Shown piece by piece: positions 42,174-53,416 of a DNA stretch of 64,000 bases. The DNA comes from Epiperipatus broadwayi (taxonomy: Eukaryota; Onychophora; Udeonychophora; Euonychophora; Peripatidae). Location of the stretch: positions 2,368,661-2,432,660 of the forward strand of contig JAQFVV010000158.1 of assembly GCA_028023455.1 (NCBI GenBank). The letters are read 5' to 3'. A program made the translations under genes and the position numbers. Below the pieces are notes generated by a model. It was not told where the DNA came from, ran no database searches, and saw nothing but the letters and a program-made list of their open reading frames with translations. The first letter of the stretch is position 1. Each line of letters opens with the position of its first letter.

Positions 42174-42593
42174 GAACGCCACCTGTATACAAACCTAGTA
42201 GCAGGTAAGCAAAGAACCTCTTAGTTTTTTGTTAATAAAAGGCAATTTATTTGCTAATAACTAATAAAAATGTCCAATAAAACAATTTAAAACACTCAAA
42301 TATTTATTTTGATTGAAAAAGAGTAAAAAAGAACAGAGAAATCCAGAGAGTTTTTTTTATCGAAAATCCGTACCTAATGCTAATAGACAAACGCATAGTT
42401 AAAAGTTGCGGATCTAATAACTAATGCCAAAATCTCAGGCAAATTTAATTTTTTAATAAGAGTAGATAAAATATCAAATCTACAAAACTCAACAATTTTG
42501 CGGATAACTGAATTGTATTGGTTATATATATTAGTGTTTGTTTTTTTAAAACAAATTTAAACATACCTTTGAAAAATAATTGAAAAACTTAAA

Positions 42594-44050
42594 ATGGCGA
42601 CCGCTCAACCTATTAACCTGGTGGGTGGTCCATCACAGGGCACGAGAAAGTCATATGCTTCTATAGCAAAAAAAGCCCAAGATTACGTAAGCCCGGCAAA
42701 AGGTCCTAGGTTCAGGAAAAAAAAAGCAGATGATTTGGAAAACATGAATCTTATGGATCAACATAAAAATGATCCCCCCCCCATATTGAATGGACTGATG
42801 AAATGCTTGAACAAATTGGAGAGAAATTCAACAAAATAATACCTCGATCACTTTTCCTGACGTTTAAACGGTTCTTCACCGATAAATCAATAGTACTCAC
42901 TGTAACAGATAGTCTTTGCACACTATACAGTTTCCCCAAATCCCTTCTAATAGAAACACTGCATGAAAATAATATGCTTGAATCGGTACAATGCATAGGC
43001 GACCATCCAAATAGCAGATATGTGGTGGTCCAGTTTTATGAAAATGCGCAAAGAGAACAATTTAGAGATCGAATTAAGATGCTAAGTAATTTCGCACTAA
43101 TAACAGTCAATGAGAATAAGTATAAAAATATCTCCGGAATTTTAAAAAATACGTATTTTGGCTACAACATGGAAGATTTCCAAAAAATGATGAATCCTTT
43201 CGGAAAAGTCGTTTTCTTCCAGCAAAAATACATTAAAGAAGCAGCAATTCCCATACTAACAAATAGCTTTGAATTCAAAATAAATTAAATAAACAAGTAG
43301 ACCCGGAGAATATCCCCACACACATAACCGATGAAGAAGCTACCCTATATATTTACGTCAGAGGGCTTGAGCCAGGTTGCTTCCGTTGTGGAAGAAGAGG
43401 ACATATTGCAACGGAATGCAATGAACAAACACAGCAAAATAAAAACAACAATACACCAAAAAACTCAGGAAACATTACAGAAAGCGAAGACAAAATTAAC
43501 CAACTAAACGAGTTAAACTACCCTACACTACAAAGCACCCAGGAAAACAACATATCTAATAGAAATGAAAGAATTAGCAATCCAGTAAGCACTATAACAA
43601 GAGAAATTAAAACAAATAAGGAAAGTCAAAGCAGTGAAAACCCGCCCAATTTAAATAGAATGGAGGAAAAAGAAAATGAGAACCTACCAAAAGAGCTTAA
43701 AGGAAAAACGAATGAAAATGATGAGCAATCAGAAAGCATAATAATAAATAAAATGACCACAGAAATCATGGATAACACAGTACTATCCAATGCTAGAAAG
43801 CACATCAATTGAAAGCAGGAAGAAAACACATAAAACAAAAAAAACAAGAGAAAGTAAGAAAATTAAAATTAATGAGGAAGAAGATAATCACATTAATTTA
43901 ACAGAAGAAACCACAGTAGAAGAGATGGAAATAGAACTAACCACACCAGAAGAAGAAAAATTAAAAAAAACACCACACTATAGCACACATATACAAACAC
44001 AAACAGAATCACTATGGAAAAAAAACATGCAAACAAAAACGGCAGAATAA
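42594..44050 (+). pseudogene. LINE ORF1: RNA-binding protein with CCHC zinc knuckle, frameshifted
   Basis: The start ATG at 42594 opens MATAQPINLVGG. The frame breaks at a run of nine C (42774-42782); one base added there would continue into PHIEWTDEMLEQIGEKFN and an RRM-like region (42803-43288: YVVVQFYENAQREQFRD). A second shift near 43276-43290 leads to the frame carrying GCFRCGRRGHIATEC, a C-x2-C-x4-H-x4-C knuckle starting at 43378. A third near 43790-43812 leads to a Lys/Glu-rich tail ending with TAA at 44048-44050. Reconstructed length is about 485 codons. ORF1 proteins of this kind coat the element RNA and act as nucleic-acid chaperones. The C-run break could also be a sequencing error; the other two look real. 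Confidence 0.8.
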
Positions 44051-44053
44051 ACC

Positions 44054-47000
44054 ATGTTCCAATTTAAATCTCCCTCGCAATATAAGTTAAACTCAATGAA
44101 AATTAAGATAGGTGCAATAAATGTTCGGGGATTAAACTCGAAGAAAAAAATACAAGAAATCAATCACTGGATACAGCAACTCCAACCTACCATATTAGGA
44201 CTCGTAGAAACGAAAATCTATAACGGATCGCAGATAAATCCAGCACAACTTATGAATAAAATGGGTTTCTGTGCATGTTCTAGAGACACACTAACGCCCT
44301 CAGGTGGAACAGGAATATTTATTAGTCAAAGAAGTCCCTTTACAACGTTTAAAATAATATACATAGATGCGAATCTATTTATAACCACATTCAATAATAA
44401 AAACTTCTCAATAAATATTATTTTTGTATATATACCACCAGGGCCAACTGTAATTAACAGAATAATAACAACAATTAACTCAATCCTCTCAAACAATCCC
44501 TACCCAACTATTCTTATGGGAGATTTCAACATAAGTTATAAGAAATTTATTACAAAATGGATACACCAATTAACTTTTCCACTCATGAGTGGAGAAGATT
44601 TTCTACCACCTAACTCTATATCCTTTTATAACAATAGACACGGAACTTTAATAGAACTAATGTTTTATTCCCCAATGCTGCATCATTCAATAGAAATATC
44701 ACTTTCCCCAACTCCTTTTTCAGCCCATGCAGCACAGATAATAATGCTAAACATAAACACACACCGCAGCGCAATAATTAATTTGCAAAAAACGATCAGG
44801 ATCCTACTACCAGACAATACTATGGAGTCACTTTTTTCAGAAATTTATATAATGATAAATAAAATAAATCAGCTTGAATTAGACCCGATAGCCAGATACA
44901 TAGCTTACACTAACACGCTTTCATTTAATATAAGCCATATCACACAAAAATCAATTCCTCCCTCCAGGCTAATGTCATTAGCAGATGAAATATACAAAAG
45001 AATCAGTCTGTCTAAACCGGTTCAACATAATCAAACAAACACAATTAAACTCACTCAGCTCTATAAACAGACTTGCAATAAATTAAAACAATATTTAAGC
45101 ATAAAAAGTAAAATAAATTTGCCTAGCACAGCCGCACACATGAACACGCAGATATATTAGGTGGGCTTTGGGGTACCCATCCATAAATAAAGTTCCCATG
45201 GCGCTGGAATCGGAAAATAAGATAACAGCAGTATTTAACATGATTGCACCTATATATAACTATTTCAAAACAAAGCTAACTAAGCATGCACAATTCACAC
45301 CCAAAGAAGATTATTTTGGAACAACTGAAGATGAGATGCCATTTAAAATCGAGGATTTTAAGGTAGTGTTAGAATCAATTCCACTCACATGTCATCCAGG
45401 ACCTCCAGGCATTCCACAGTTTGTACTTATACATCTTAGCTAAATTACAAATACATACCTGTGTCATTTGGCAAATCAAATATCACAAAAAATTTATAGT
45501 ATACAGGGATTATACAACATATCAATGGTACCATTTATGAAAAAACAAGAACCTATTACCAAGATCACCAACTTAAGACCCATCTCAATGGAGCCTTTAG
45601 GAATTAAACTGCTAGAAAAAGTAATAAAGGTGAAAATTGAACCATTTATACTGACAAAAATATCACAACATCAGTATGCAAAGAAAGGCTCATCAGGTCA
45701 GGCAGCACTAATTTTTAAAACTATAATTAACTCAGTAATTAAGAAGAAAAAATATGCTCCAATTGCAGTACAACTAGATTTTGAAAGTGCTTTCGACTCT
45801 GTACCAATAAAAATCTTACTAACCCAACTAAAGGAAACACAAATACCATGAACAATATTATATGCAATAGCCAACCTACTTTTAAACAGAGAAGTACATA
45901 TCACACTTAATGGAAGAACATCATCATCATTCTATCCCACTCAATCAATACCACAAGGGTCACCACTGAGTACACTACTGTTCACCTTCTACATAAACCC
46001 CTTATTGGAAGAAATTAAAAAAAAAATACAGGAAGTGTTAATACCAAATACAAAAAGATACATTCCTTGTATAGCTTATATGGATGATATCACAATATTC
46101 TTAACATCAAAAAAGCAACTGTAAGCACTACAAAACATCATAGAAGAATATACAAAAAAATTCAAACTTAAAATCAATATCAATAAGTCAGCTGCTTGGA
46201 CAATTTTTACAGGGAAAGTAAACAAACAAATTTATCAAGGAAAGCCCAGCAGTTTTCTAGGTTTTCCATTTTATCTGGGAATGAATCAAATGAGAATAAC
46301 AATACAAAACAAACTCAAAGTGGATGCAGAAAGAATCACAGAATCATTATCCAGATCATATCTATCAATATACGCAAAAATATCATTATTCAATCAACTC
46401 ATAATGTCAAAAATAAGCTACTATCCACCAATAATCAGTTTCACAAAACCATTTATAGCCTCAATTAATTCATTTTGTAGCAAACTACTATGGAACAGGA
46501 AAGTAGTTGCCATTTCAATAAAGCAACTTAACCAACCAACAAATTGGAATGGTCTGGGACTTCACTCAATATCAGTGTTTCAGACACAAAAAATAATAAA
46601 TCTGCTAATAGCCATAGTCAAAAGATTTCCAGATATTGAACCAATATTGGAGATCACACCCACAGATCGTCCACCACCTACAAACAATTATATCTTTACG
46701 TTGCTTGAAAGCATTGAGAGCATCAAAAACAAAGTAACACTGAAAAGTCCAATAAAATATACATATTGGCAAATACATGATTTCCTAACACAAAAACAAT
46801 CTGAGAATAACCAAATATCTGTATTGGGAATTGATAACAGCCAATTACTTAAAAAATTTAGGAAATGATACCTGGAACCAAAATTTTACGATTTCATAAT
46901 TAAAGTCAATTTGAAAGCACACAGAAGATTCTATATAAATATAGATCCCTTGTGTATGCTGTGTCACAGGGATGAGGAAACACAGGACCATTTCATACAT

Positions 47001-47306
47001 AATTGTTCAGGACTTGAAAAAGTAAGACAAATGATGGTTGGTGGATATAGGAAAACTGGAACCACAATAAATGAGATTCTACAAACATTCAAAAATAATG
47101 GAATACCCACCATAAGGGCAGCCACTTTCAGCCTATATGCATTCTGATGTACCAGATGCACTTTTACACTGGGCAACAACATGAGAAGGCACCCTAACAC
47201 CTATAGGAACAAATTGCAAAAAATAAAAGAAAGAGACAGCATTATTGCACCACCTGATATCTTTGCAGCAACGTGGTCTCTTTTTAAAATTCAGGCCACT
47301 TTATAA
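44054..47306 (+). pseudogene. LINE ORF2: AP endonuclease plus reverse transcriptase, broken
   Basis: ATG at 44054 follows the ORF1 stop after ACC. The endonuclease (44096 to about 44770) shows IGAINVRGLN, LGLVETK, FVYIPPG and MGDFNI. The final motif reads SAHAAQ where SDH is expected, so a catalytic Asp appears lost. After a frameshift near 45155-45168 one frame runs to TAA at 47304: NLRPISMEPLG, LDFESAFDS (motif A), PQGSPLS (motif B), YMDD at 46077-46088 (motif C), and a C-terminal CMLC..H..C motif (46953-47006). In-frame stops: TAA 45441, TGA 45849, TAA 46122, TGA 46866, TGA 47145. Total about 1,080 codons, normal for a LINE ORF2. YMDD replaces the commoner YADD or FADD. Confidence 0.88.
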
Positions 47307-47856
47307 TAAAGGATATAATAGAAAAGGACAAAGGCAAACATGAAATTCAGTGTTGCAAGAACATGAAAAAATTACTGAAACCATGATCATTGATTTATAT
47401 TGTACATAAACTTGGACAATAAATATTTCATAAAGTGTGAAAAAATCAAAAACATTGTGAAAACTATTATCTAAGTTCTAAAAAGTCAATTTTTAAGTGC
47501 TGGTGTACCAGATGCACTTTTACACTGGGGAACAACATGAGAAGGCACCCTAACACCTATAGGAACAAATTGCAAAAAATAAAAGAAAGAGACAGCATTA
47601 TTGCACCACCTGATATCTTTGCAGCAACGTGGTCTCTTTTTAAAATTCAGGCCACTTTATAATAAAGGATATAATAGAAAAGGACAAAGGCAAACATGAA
47701 ATTCAGTGTTGCAAGAACATGAAAAAATTACTGAAACCATGATCATTGATTTATATTGTACATAAACTTGGACAATAAATATTTCATAAAGTGTGCAAAA
47801 AATCAAAAACATTGTGAAAGCTATTATCTAAGTTCTAAAAAGTCAATTTTTAAGTG
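47144..47856 (+). repeat. Tandem duplication of the LINE 3' end (about 356-bp unit)
   Basis: Unit 1 is 47144-47499, unit 2 is 47500-47856. They differ at only about four places: TGA/TGG at the start, gggc/gggg near 47172/47528, gtgtga/gtgtgca, and gaaaact/gaaagct. The duplicated stretch includes the last ORF2 codons, the stop and part of the 3' untranslated region. It probably arose after or during insertion of this copy. Confidence 0.95.
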
Positions 47857-47978
47857 CAAAGAGACTCTAATCAAATATACAGACTGTAATGTAATAACTG
47901 TGTAAACCTATGTATAACACTATGTATAATCAACAACCAATGTAACCACTTGTTTTTGAATAAAGTTACCTTTAAAAT

Positions 47979-48008
47979 GTAGTAGTAGTAGCAGTAGCAG
48001 CAGCAGCA
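47979..48008 (+). repeat. (GTA)n/(GCA)n microsatellite tail of the LINE
   Basis: Starts after 'tttaaaat', 15 bp downstream of AATAAA, and grades from GTA to GCA units. Microsatellite-like rather than poly-A tails occur in several LINE groups. Confidence 0.8.
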
Positions 48009-49920
48009 ATCATTATTTGAACCACGAAATTGTGTTATGATGGTTTTTTTTAATTTTTACTATAAAGAATGGAGATATGATTTTACAAAATGACTGTTGC
48101 AATGAAAATAGTTACTTGTTACTGAAATCTACAGTCTTTGCTAAATTATGCATGTTAAATTCTGAAATTATAAATATTTATCATATAAGAATTATTTTTT
48201 TGTCAAAATTAATTTTTATTTATTTATTTAGCATACATATTTTTTTATTAGACATTTAATTTTTAACAAACTTAATAAAGAAATATGCAAAGAGTTCAAT
48301 TAGGAGATTGATAAATTCCACTTCTAAAGCAGATAGACACAATGACCATGAATGACTTGATGAGATTCCAGTAATGCATAAGAAAATCAAATCATCTGGC
48401 TTTAGTAGTGAATCAGATTTAAAAAATAAATACATGGAACTTCATAAGGTTAATTTTTTTGTCAAAATTCGTTATTTGTTTGAAGGGATTACAGAATGAG
48501 TATCCAGAAAGAAGAGATTAATTTGTGTTCTAGGTAGTGAAACTACATCTTGAGTTAGCAATATATCTGATTTACGTAATAACTGTGAGGCAACTTATAT
48601 AGTGACTTGCTATTTTTCACATATCCCTTCCCTTCATGATATATCAATTTGTGTGTGCCATTAATTTTTCTCATGTTAATACTTAAATATATAAATAGAA
48701 ACTTAGTAAGATTATGTTGGATATCATATTATGAATATTATTACTGCAATATAAAAATGTTTATGCTAAATTCATATTTACAATATGATTCAATCTTGGA
48801 AGTACATTTTTATTAACTTTTAATGGATGATTCTTTCTTTAGATTTAAAGTTTATTCCTAACAGACTGCAACTATTTTTTCTCCATAGATCCAATTTTAT
48901 ACCATCTATTTACTATCATTTCATAATTTTCCAAGTACCTGGACACCATTATCTACAATTTTCCAAGTAATTAATATGTAAAACTACTTTTATATCATCA
49001 TCATCTTTATGGTACTCAATCTAAAATTTTCCTTTCAATATTTCCAATCTGGACATTTCATCTAAGTTATTTTGGTATCTCAGTTTTAGAGTTTGATCAT
49101 AAGTTTTAGTAAGTTCATTGCATCATTCACAATCCTCCTCTTTATAGTAAGCACCTTATAGTGCTCTCCCAACCATAGTCTAACAAATGCATAAATATGC
49201 CATGCTTAAAGTAATTGTTTATAAACACTTAAGATCATTTCATTCCTAAAATGTAACATAGGATGTGCACGCAAATTTAAGACATGGAGTTTCAAAAGAT
49301 CAATTTAAATAGTTTCTTAGTAAATATATAAACCATTAAAAATTAAAACTCAAGTTAGATAGACTTAAAAGTTGTTTACTACATTTATCAACCAGTTTTT
49401 TCAAAGAATCATTTTTTATTAGCTTAATCTTTGAAATTAAGAATTTTATCTCATCACCTTTCATTTTATGTGCCAGAAATCAGTCACACACACAAAAATA
49501 AAAAACACAAGCTAAAAAAAAGTGTTAAGTTAAACAACTCTGCTTTTATTTTAAAATGATAAATCTATTAAATTTAAAAATAATCAAAAATCTTTAACAA
49601 AAGACTTTGTTTTTTAAAAAACTTTAAATTCAGACATATATATATTCTAAAAAAGAAATACAAACGAGCGAGAGACAATGTCAACTATCTTAAAGAAATA
49701 ATAAAAAGAGGAGAAGCAACTATAAATTACTGATTAAACACGAATTATTGCCATGAAGTGATTCGAAATTACTCTTGGAAATAAGAGTTAATATAATTAA
49801 TTTGTTAATGCCACATTTGTGATATTAGCAAAATAAATGTATTGAAATAATTGTAAAATCATGTAATAATAATCTCAGGTTTTTAACATAATAATTTGAA
49901 TAATACCTCTCGAAACATTG
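48009..49920. other. A/T-rich non-coding sequence
   Basis: Nothing recognised. Confidence 0.4.
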
Positions 49921-50071
49921 TGCATGTACTAACCTGTTTATATTGCTAACAGTTAGTGCATTGCTGTGATATTACTAACAGTTGGTGCATATACTAACTT
50001 GTTTGCTGTGATATTACTAACAGTTGGTGCATATACTAACCTGTTTGCTGTTATATTACTAACAGTTGAAT
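49921..50071. repeat. 42-bp-period tandem repeat, just over three units
   Basis: 'gctgtgatattactaacagt' starts at 49963 and 50005, with a one-base variant at 50047; 'tgcatatactaac' recurs in each. A partial unit precedes at about 49921. Confidence 0.9.
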
Positions 50072-52493
50072 GTATTTGGAATATTTAAGTAAAATTAAAT
50101 TTCTCTAAAGACATTTAACACACATATTTGATGATAGAAATAGTCCAATATAAAAATACAATTAAATGACAAAATTAACTAATTGAATTTTTAAATGAGA
50201 GATTCAACCAAAGCTGGTTGTATTTCTTGATCTCTCCCTTACCAAAACTCTATTGCCATGCTTATGGATATCAGGATTTGGCCGTGGCATACCTTTGAAA
50301 GGCAGGATTTGAAAATGGTCTTTACACGCCATTTCCGGAAAAAGAAAACCCCTCCCAAAAGTATATACAACTACCAACAGAACATATGAAACAAATACAT
50401 AAAGATATCAGCTTGACAATAAACTTTAAATAATCTGATAAAGTAGTGTCCCTAAGCCCAATCATCTCTTTATCTCAGGTAACTAGTGGATTATGCTACA
50501 CTCAGAAAATGTTTATAGTCTTGTTGGAAAAAGAGAGAAATAAAGAAACACTCATAATGAAATAATTTAAAACAAGAACAAATATTTATTTTGTCAAATA
50601 AACAACCACCATTTCTATACATGAATAAAAAACATTCTATTAACCCCAACATTGTGATACAAGAAAAGAAACTAAGAATAATGTTGATTCACTTTACATA
50701 TGGAACCCCTCCCTATTTTCATATAAGTATCCCTGAATAAAGTGGTCTGAGTTTCTACCACATGTACACAGATTAAACATTATTTTTATTTCATATAATA
50801 TCAAAAATAATAAATGTACATGTATGTCTATCTACACATCCTCCCCACTGCTTAACTAAAACATTTTATAAGTATGTGTTTGTATACAAATCAAACGCAC
50901 ACGGAGACAAAAACAAAATGCTATATTTTAAATCAATTTGAATTTCTTTTATTAAGTACGCATATATGTTACTGGCAATAATATGCATAAAAAAAACACA
51001 CACACATACATATGCATATCTAAGCATTTTAAACTTAATGTGAGAGAATGCTTTAATCTAAAACAATCCAACGCTTCATGAACAAACAACTCAACATATA
51101 TGTAACACATCAAAAACATACGTATTAATAAGATTCATCTTTACTGAAGCATACAGACAATAATCAAATAAAACAATAAATGAAAAAAAAAATACACTCC
51201 AGTGTTTCAGATTTTTTCATCTGGACTTTGGGGCTTCTGAGTGTGCTACTAAACTTGACAACAGGGTAGTGAGGATTTCTCTTCATCTCAGTAAGATATA
51301 GGCATTTTGGTGTTCTTCATCATCAACTGGTATTAGTGGTTACATGGCAATGGTATATTCTACTCCCTATTCATCACATTGACTACTTCAGTCATTTGCA
51401 TCTTTCTTAAGTTTCTACTAATATTTGCTCTTCTTTAGTACAGCATCAGCAAGCTGCAAATTATTTGCAGAACTTTTGGGAACTTTCATTTGTAGCCAAG
51501 CTTGGCTCTATTCCTTTTTTACTAATTTCTATGTTGGGTGATTAGCACCTACTTAATTCTTTAGATAAATTCTCACATACAGTCTTCCTAGACCTATGGT
51601 TGAATACTTTAGTGGCAGGGACTAGTATGGCAGACTAAGATAATGCAACACAGCAACCACAATATTTCACAGCAACTCAAAAGAACCAGAGAACAAACGA
51701 ACTATTTGTATATTATTCTATCCCCTTCAGCACCTGGTGAACAGTATATATAGCACACTCATTACAATATGAATTTGAGTACCACCTGTTACTATTGTGT
51801 CACCCACTCTAAATTCACAGCAATTTGATTGGAACAATACCTATAGCTTTTACACCTGAGTATTTATCGCTTATTTTAATCTTTTATTTTTATTTTTAGT
51901 TTTCACTCAGACCATCTTGGTTGATTAAGGAGTTCAATTTACATCAATTTTCAATGCTAACACAAAAGGAAAGTTGTTCACTTTTCCTTTACAAAAGATT
52001 AAAAAAAAAAAAAACAAGTCTAAAACTAAAATAAGATTTTCTTTGTGATATTGGCATCTAATTATTTTATATTTTCTTATATTTTTAAAAAAATAAGACA
52101 CAGAGCAGAATGACCATTTCCAATCTATTAGTAAAATTAATATTTGGTCATATAGTAGTCTGACCGTGCCTTAACTTATAAACAGAGAAAATATATGACA
52201 AACATAACAAAAATAGAAGTATTGGACCATTTACAATTTATATGTAATAATAATCAGAAAACAATAAATTCTTATAACAGCTATTTATATACATAAAAGC
52301 CTTTTTCAGCACCTGATTTGGTGCCCTTTTCAAATGTTAATAATCTATTACATTAACAAACTATTACAGACATAAAACCATCTAGTGTTCAATAATGAAA
52401 TTAAAACAACCAATACAAATATAAATCATTAAAATAAATCAAAACCTACATATAAATCCAGTAATTACAAAATAACTGACTATATCATAACAA
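50072..52493. other. Non-coding stretch with two less A/T-rich islands
   Basis: On the minus strand, 50210-50345 reads openly (MACKDH.., LPFKGMPRPNPDIHKHGN) and is followed by a donor-like gtaaggg, but no acceptor or protein family could be supported. 51190-51860 is less A/T-simple without any open frame. Both may be old repeat insertions. Confidence 0.35.
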
Positions 52494-52495
52494 TA

Positions 52496-53414
52496 CACCT
52501 GGGTCTCTTTTTACATGGATTTATTTAACGCGATTTTGAAGTTACGCGATTCACGTTTCTCCGGAAGTCGAACTCCGATAATACGCTATTACTTTAAATA
52601 CTAAATTTCGCGCACTTACGTCATATTGAAAGTAATAGCACATTATTGGAATTCGACTTTCATCTTAGTAATTTCAATATTTTCAGTGCTTTATAATAGT
52701 AAGATTTTATGTAGTAATGAAATTAAAATCATGATTTCCACATTTTATGTATACACACATTAAATTTTACAAGATTATAATGTAAATTTGTTCAAACATT
52801 GTGCGTGTTAATTTTGCATTTTAAATCACATTCTGTTTTTGCTTTTTAAAAAAGAATGTAACCAATTATTAATCATTTAGTGTCCGCAAGTTTATTTTTA
52901 AAAGGTGAGTAATAGCAGTGGGCACAATTAAAATTGAAAATTAAAAAATTAAAGACAAAAATAAGAATTTAATTTTTAGTTGTTAGATTAATTACTAATT
53001 ACGTTGTCACCAGAAAACCATTAACACAACATGAGAGTGATGTTGGCGCTAGTTGTATTTCCTCTTGTGAAGAATCTGATTTTTTATCAGTTTGCAAACG
53101 AACCTGTTTACCGGCAAATAGTGATAATAATTAAAATGTGTATAAAAATGTAAATTACTGTAAATTATGCATAAAAATATATTGTTTTGAATAAAATTAA
53201 ATATCATAGTTAAAAAAAGTTTGTCTTGTATCAATTTTTTTCAAATTTGAAATTTTTTATTAGTCATATTTTATTTCTTTATTTTTTTTGCATGAATTTT
53301 AAAGTAATTTCCATATCCCCCCCTTTTCAAGGTAAGTTACATCTATTTTTGAGCGATTTCATTTGCACGTGTTTTCTGAGGAACCTATCTATTGCATAAA
53401 AAGAGACCCAGGTG
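52496..53414 (+). mobile_element. Tigger/pogo-type non-autonomous element, copy 2
   Basis: Starts CACCTGGGTCTC and ends GAGACCCAGGTG, perfect 12-bp inverted ends, between TA dinucleotides (52494-52495, 53415-53416). It shares the internal palindrome (about 52562-52665, gctattactttaaata arms), the 'agtgtccgcaagtttatttt' block and the 3' third with copy 1. It lacks about 440 bp relative to copy 1, largely through loss of the helix-turn-helix remnant, so it is a further deletion derivative of the same family. Confidence 0.9.
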
Positions 53415-53416
53415 TA

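Larger units (their letters stand above)
42174..48008 (+). mobile_element. Near-complete L1/Tx1-like non-LTR retrotransposon (LINE)
   Basis: Layout: about 420 bp of 5' untranslated sequence, ORF1, a three-base gap, ORF2, then a 3' region with a tandem duplication, a polyadenylation-type AATAAA (47959-47964) and a GTA/GCA microsatellite tail. ORF1 with a single CCHC knuckle, an apurinic endonuclease plus reverse transcriptase in ORF2, a C-terminal CCHC-like motif and a WYLEP stretch fit the L1/Tx1 group; assignment to the exact clade is inference. The 5' boundary is placed after the AAT run and is uncertain; no target-site duplication was found. The copy is defective but close to full length. 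Confidence 0.85.
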
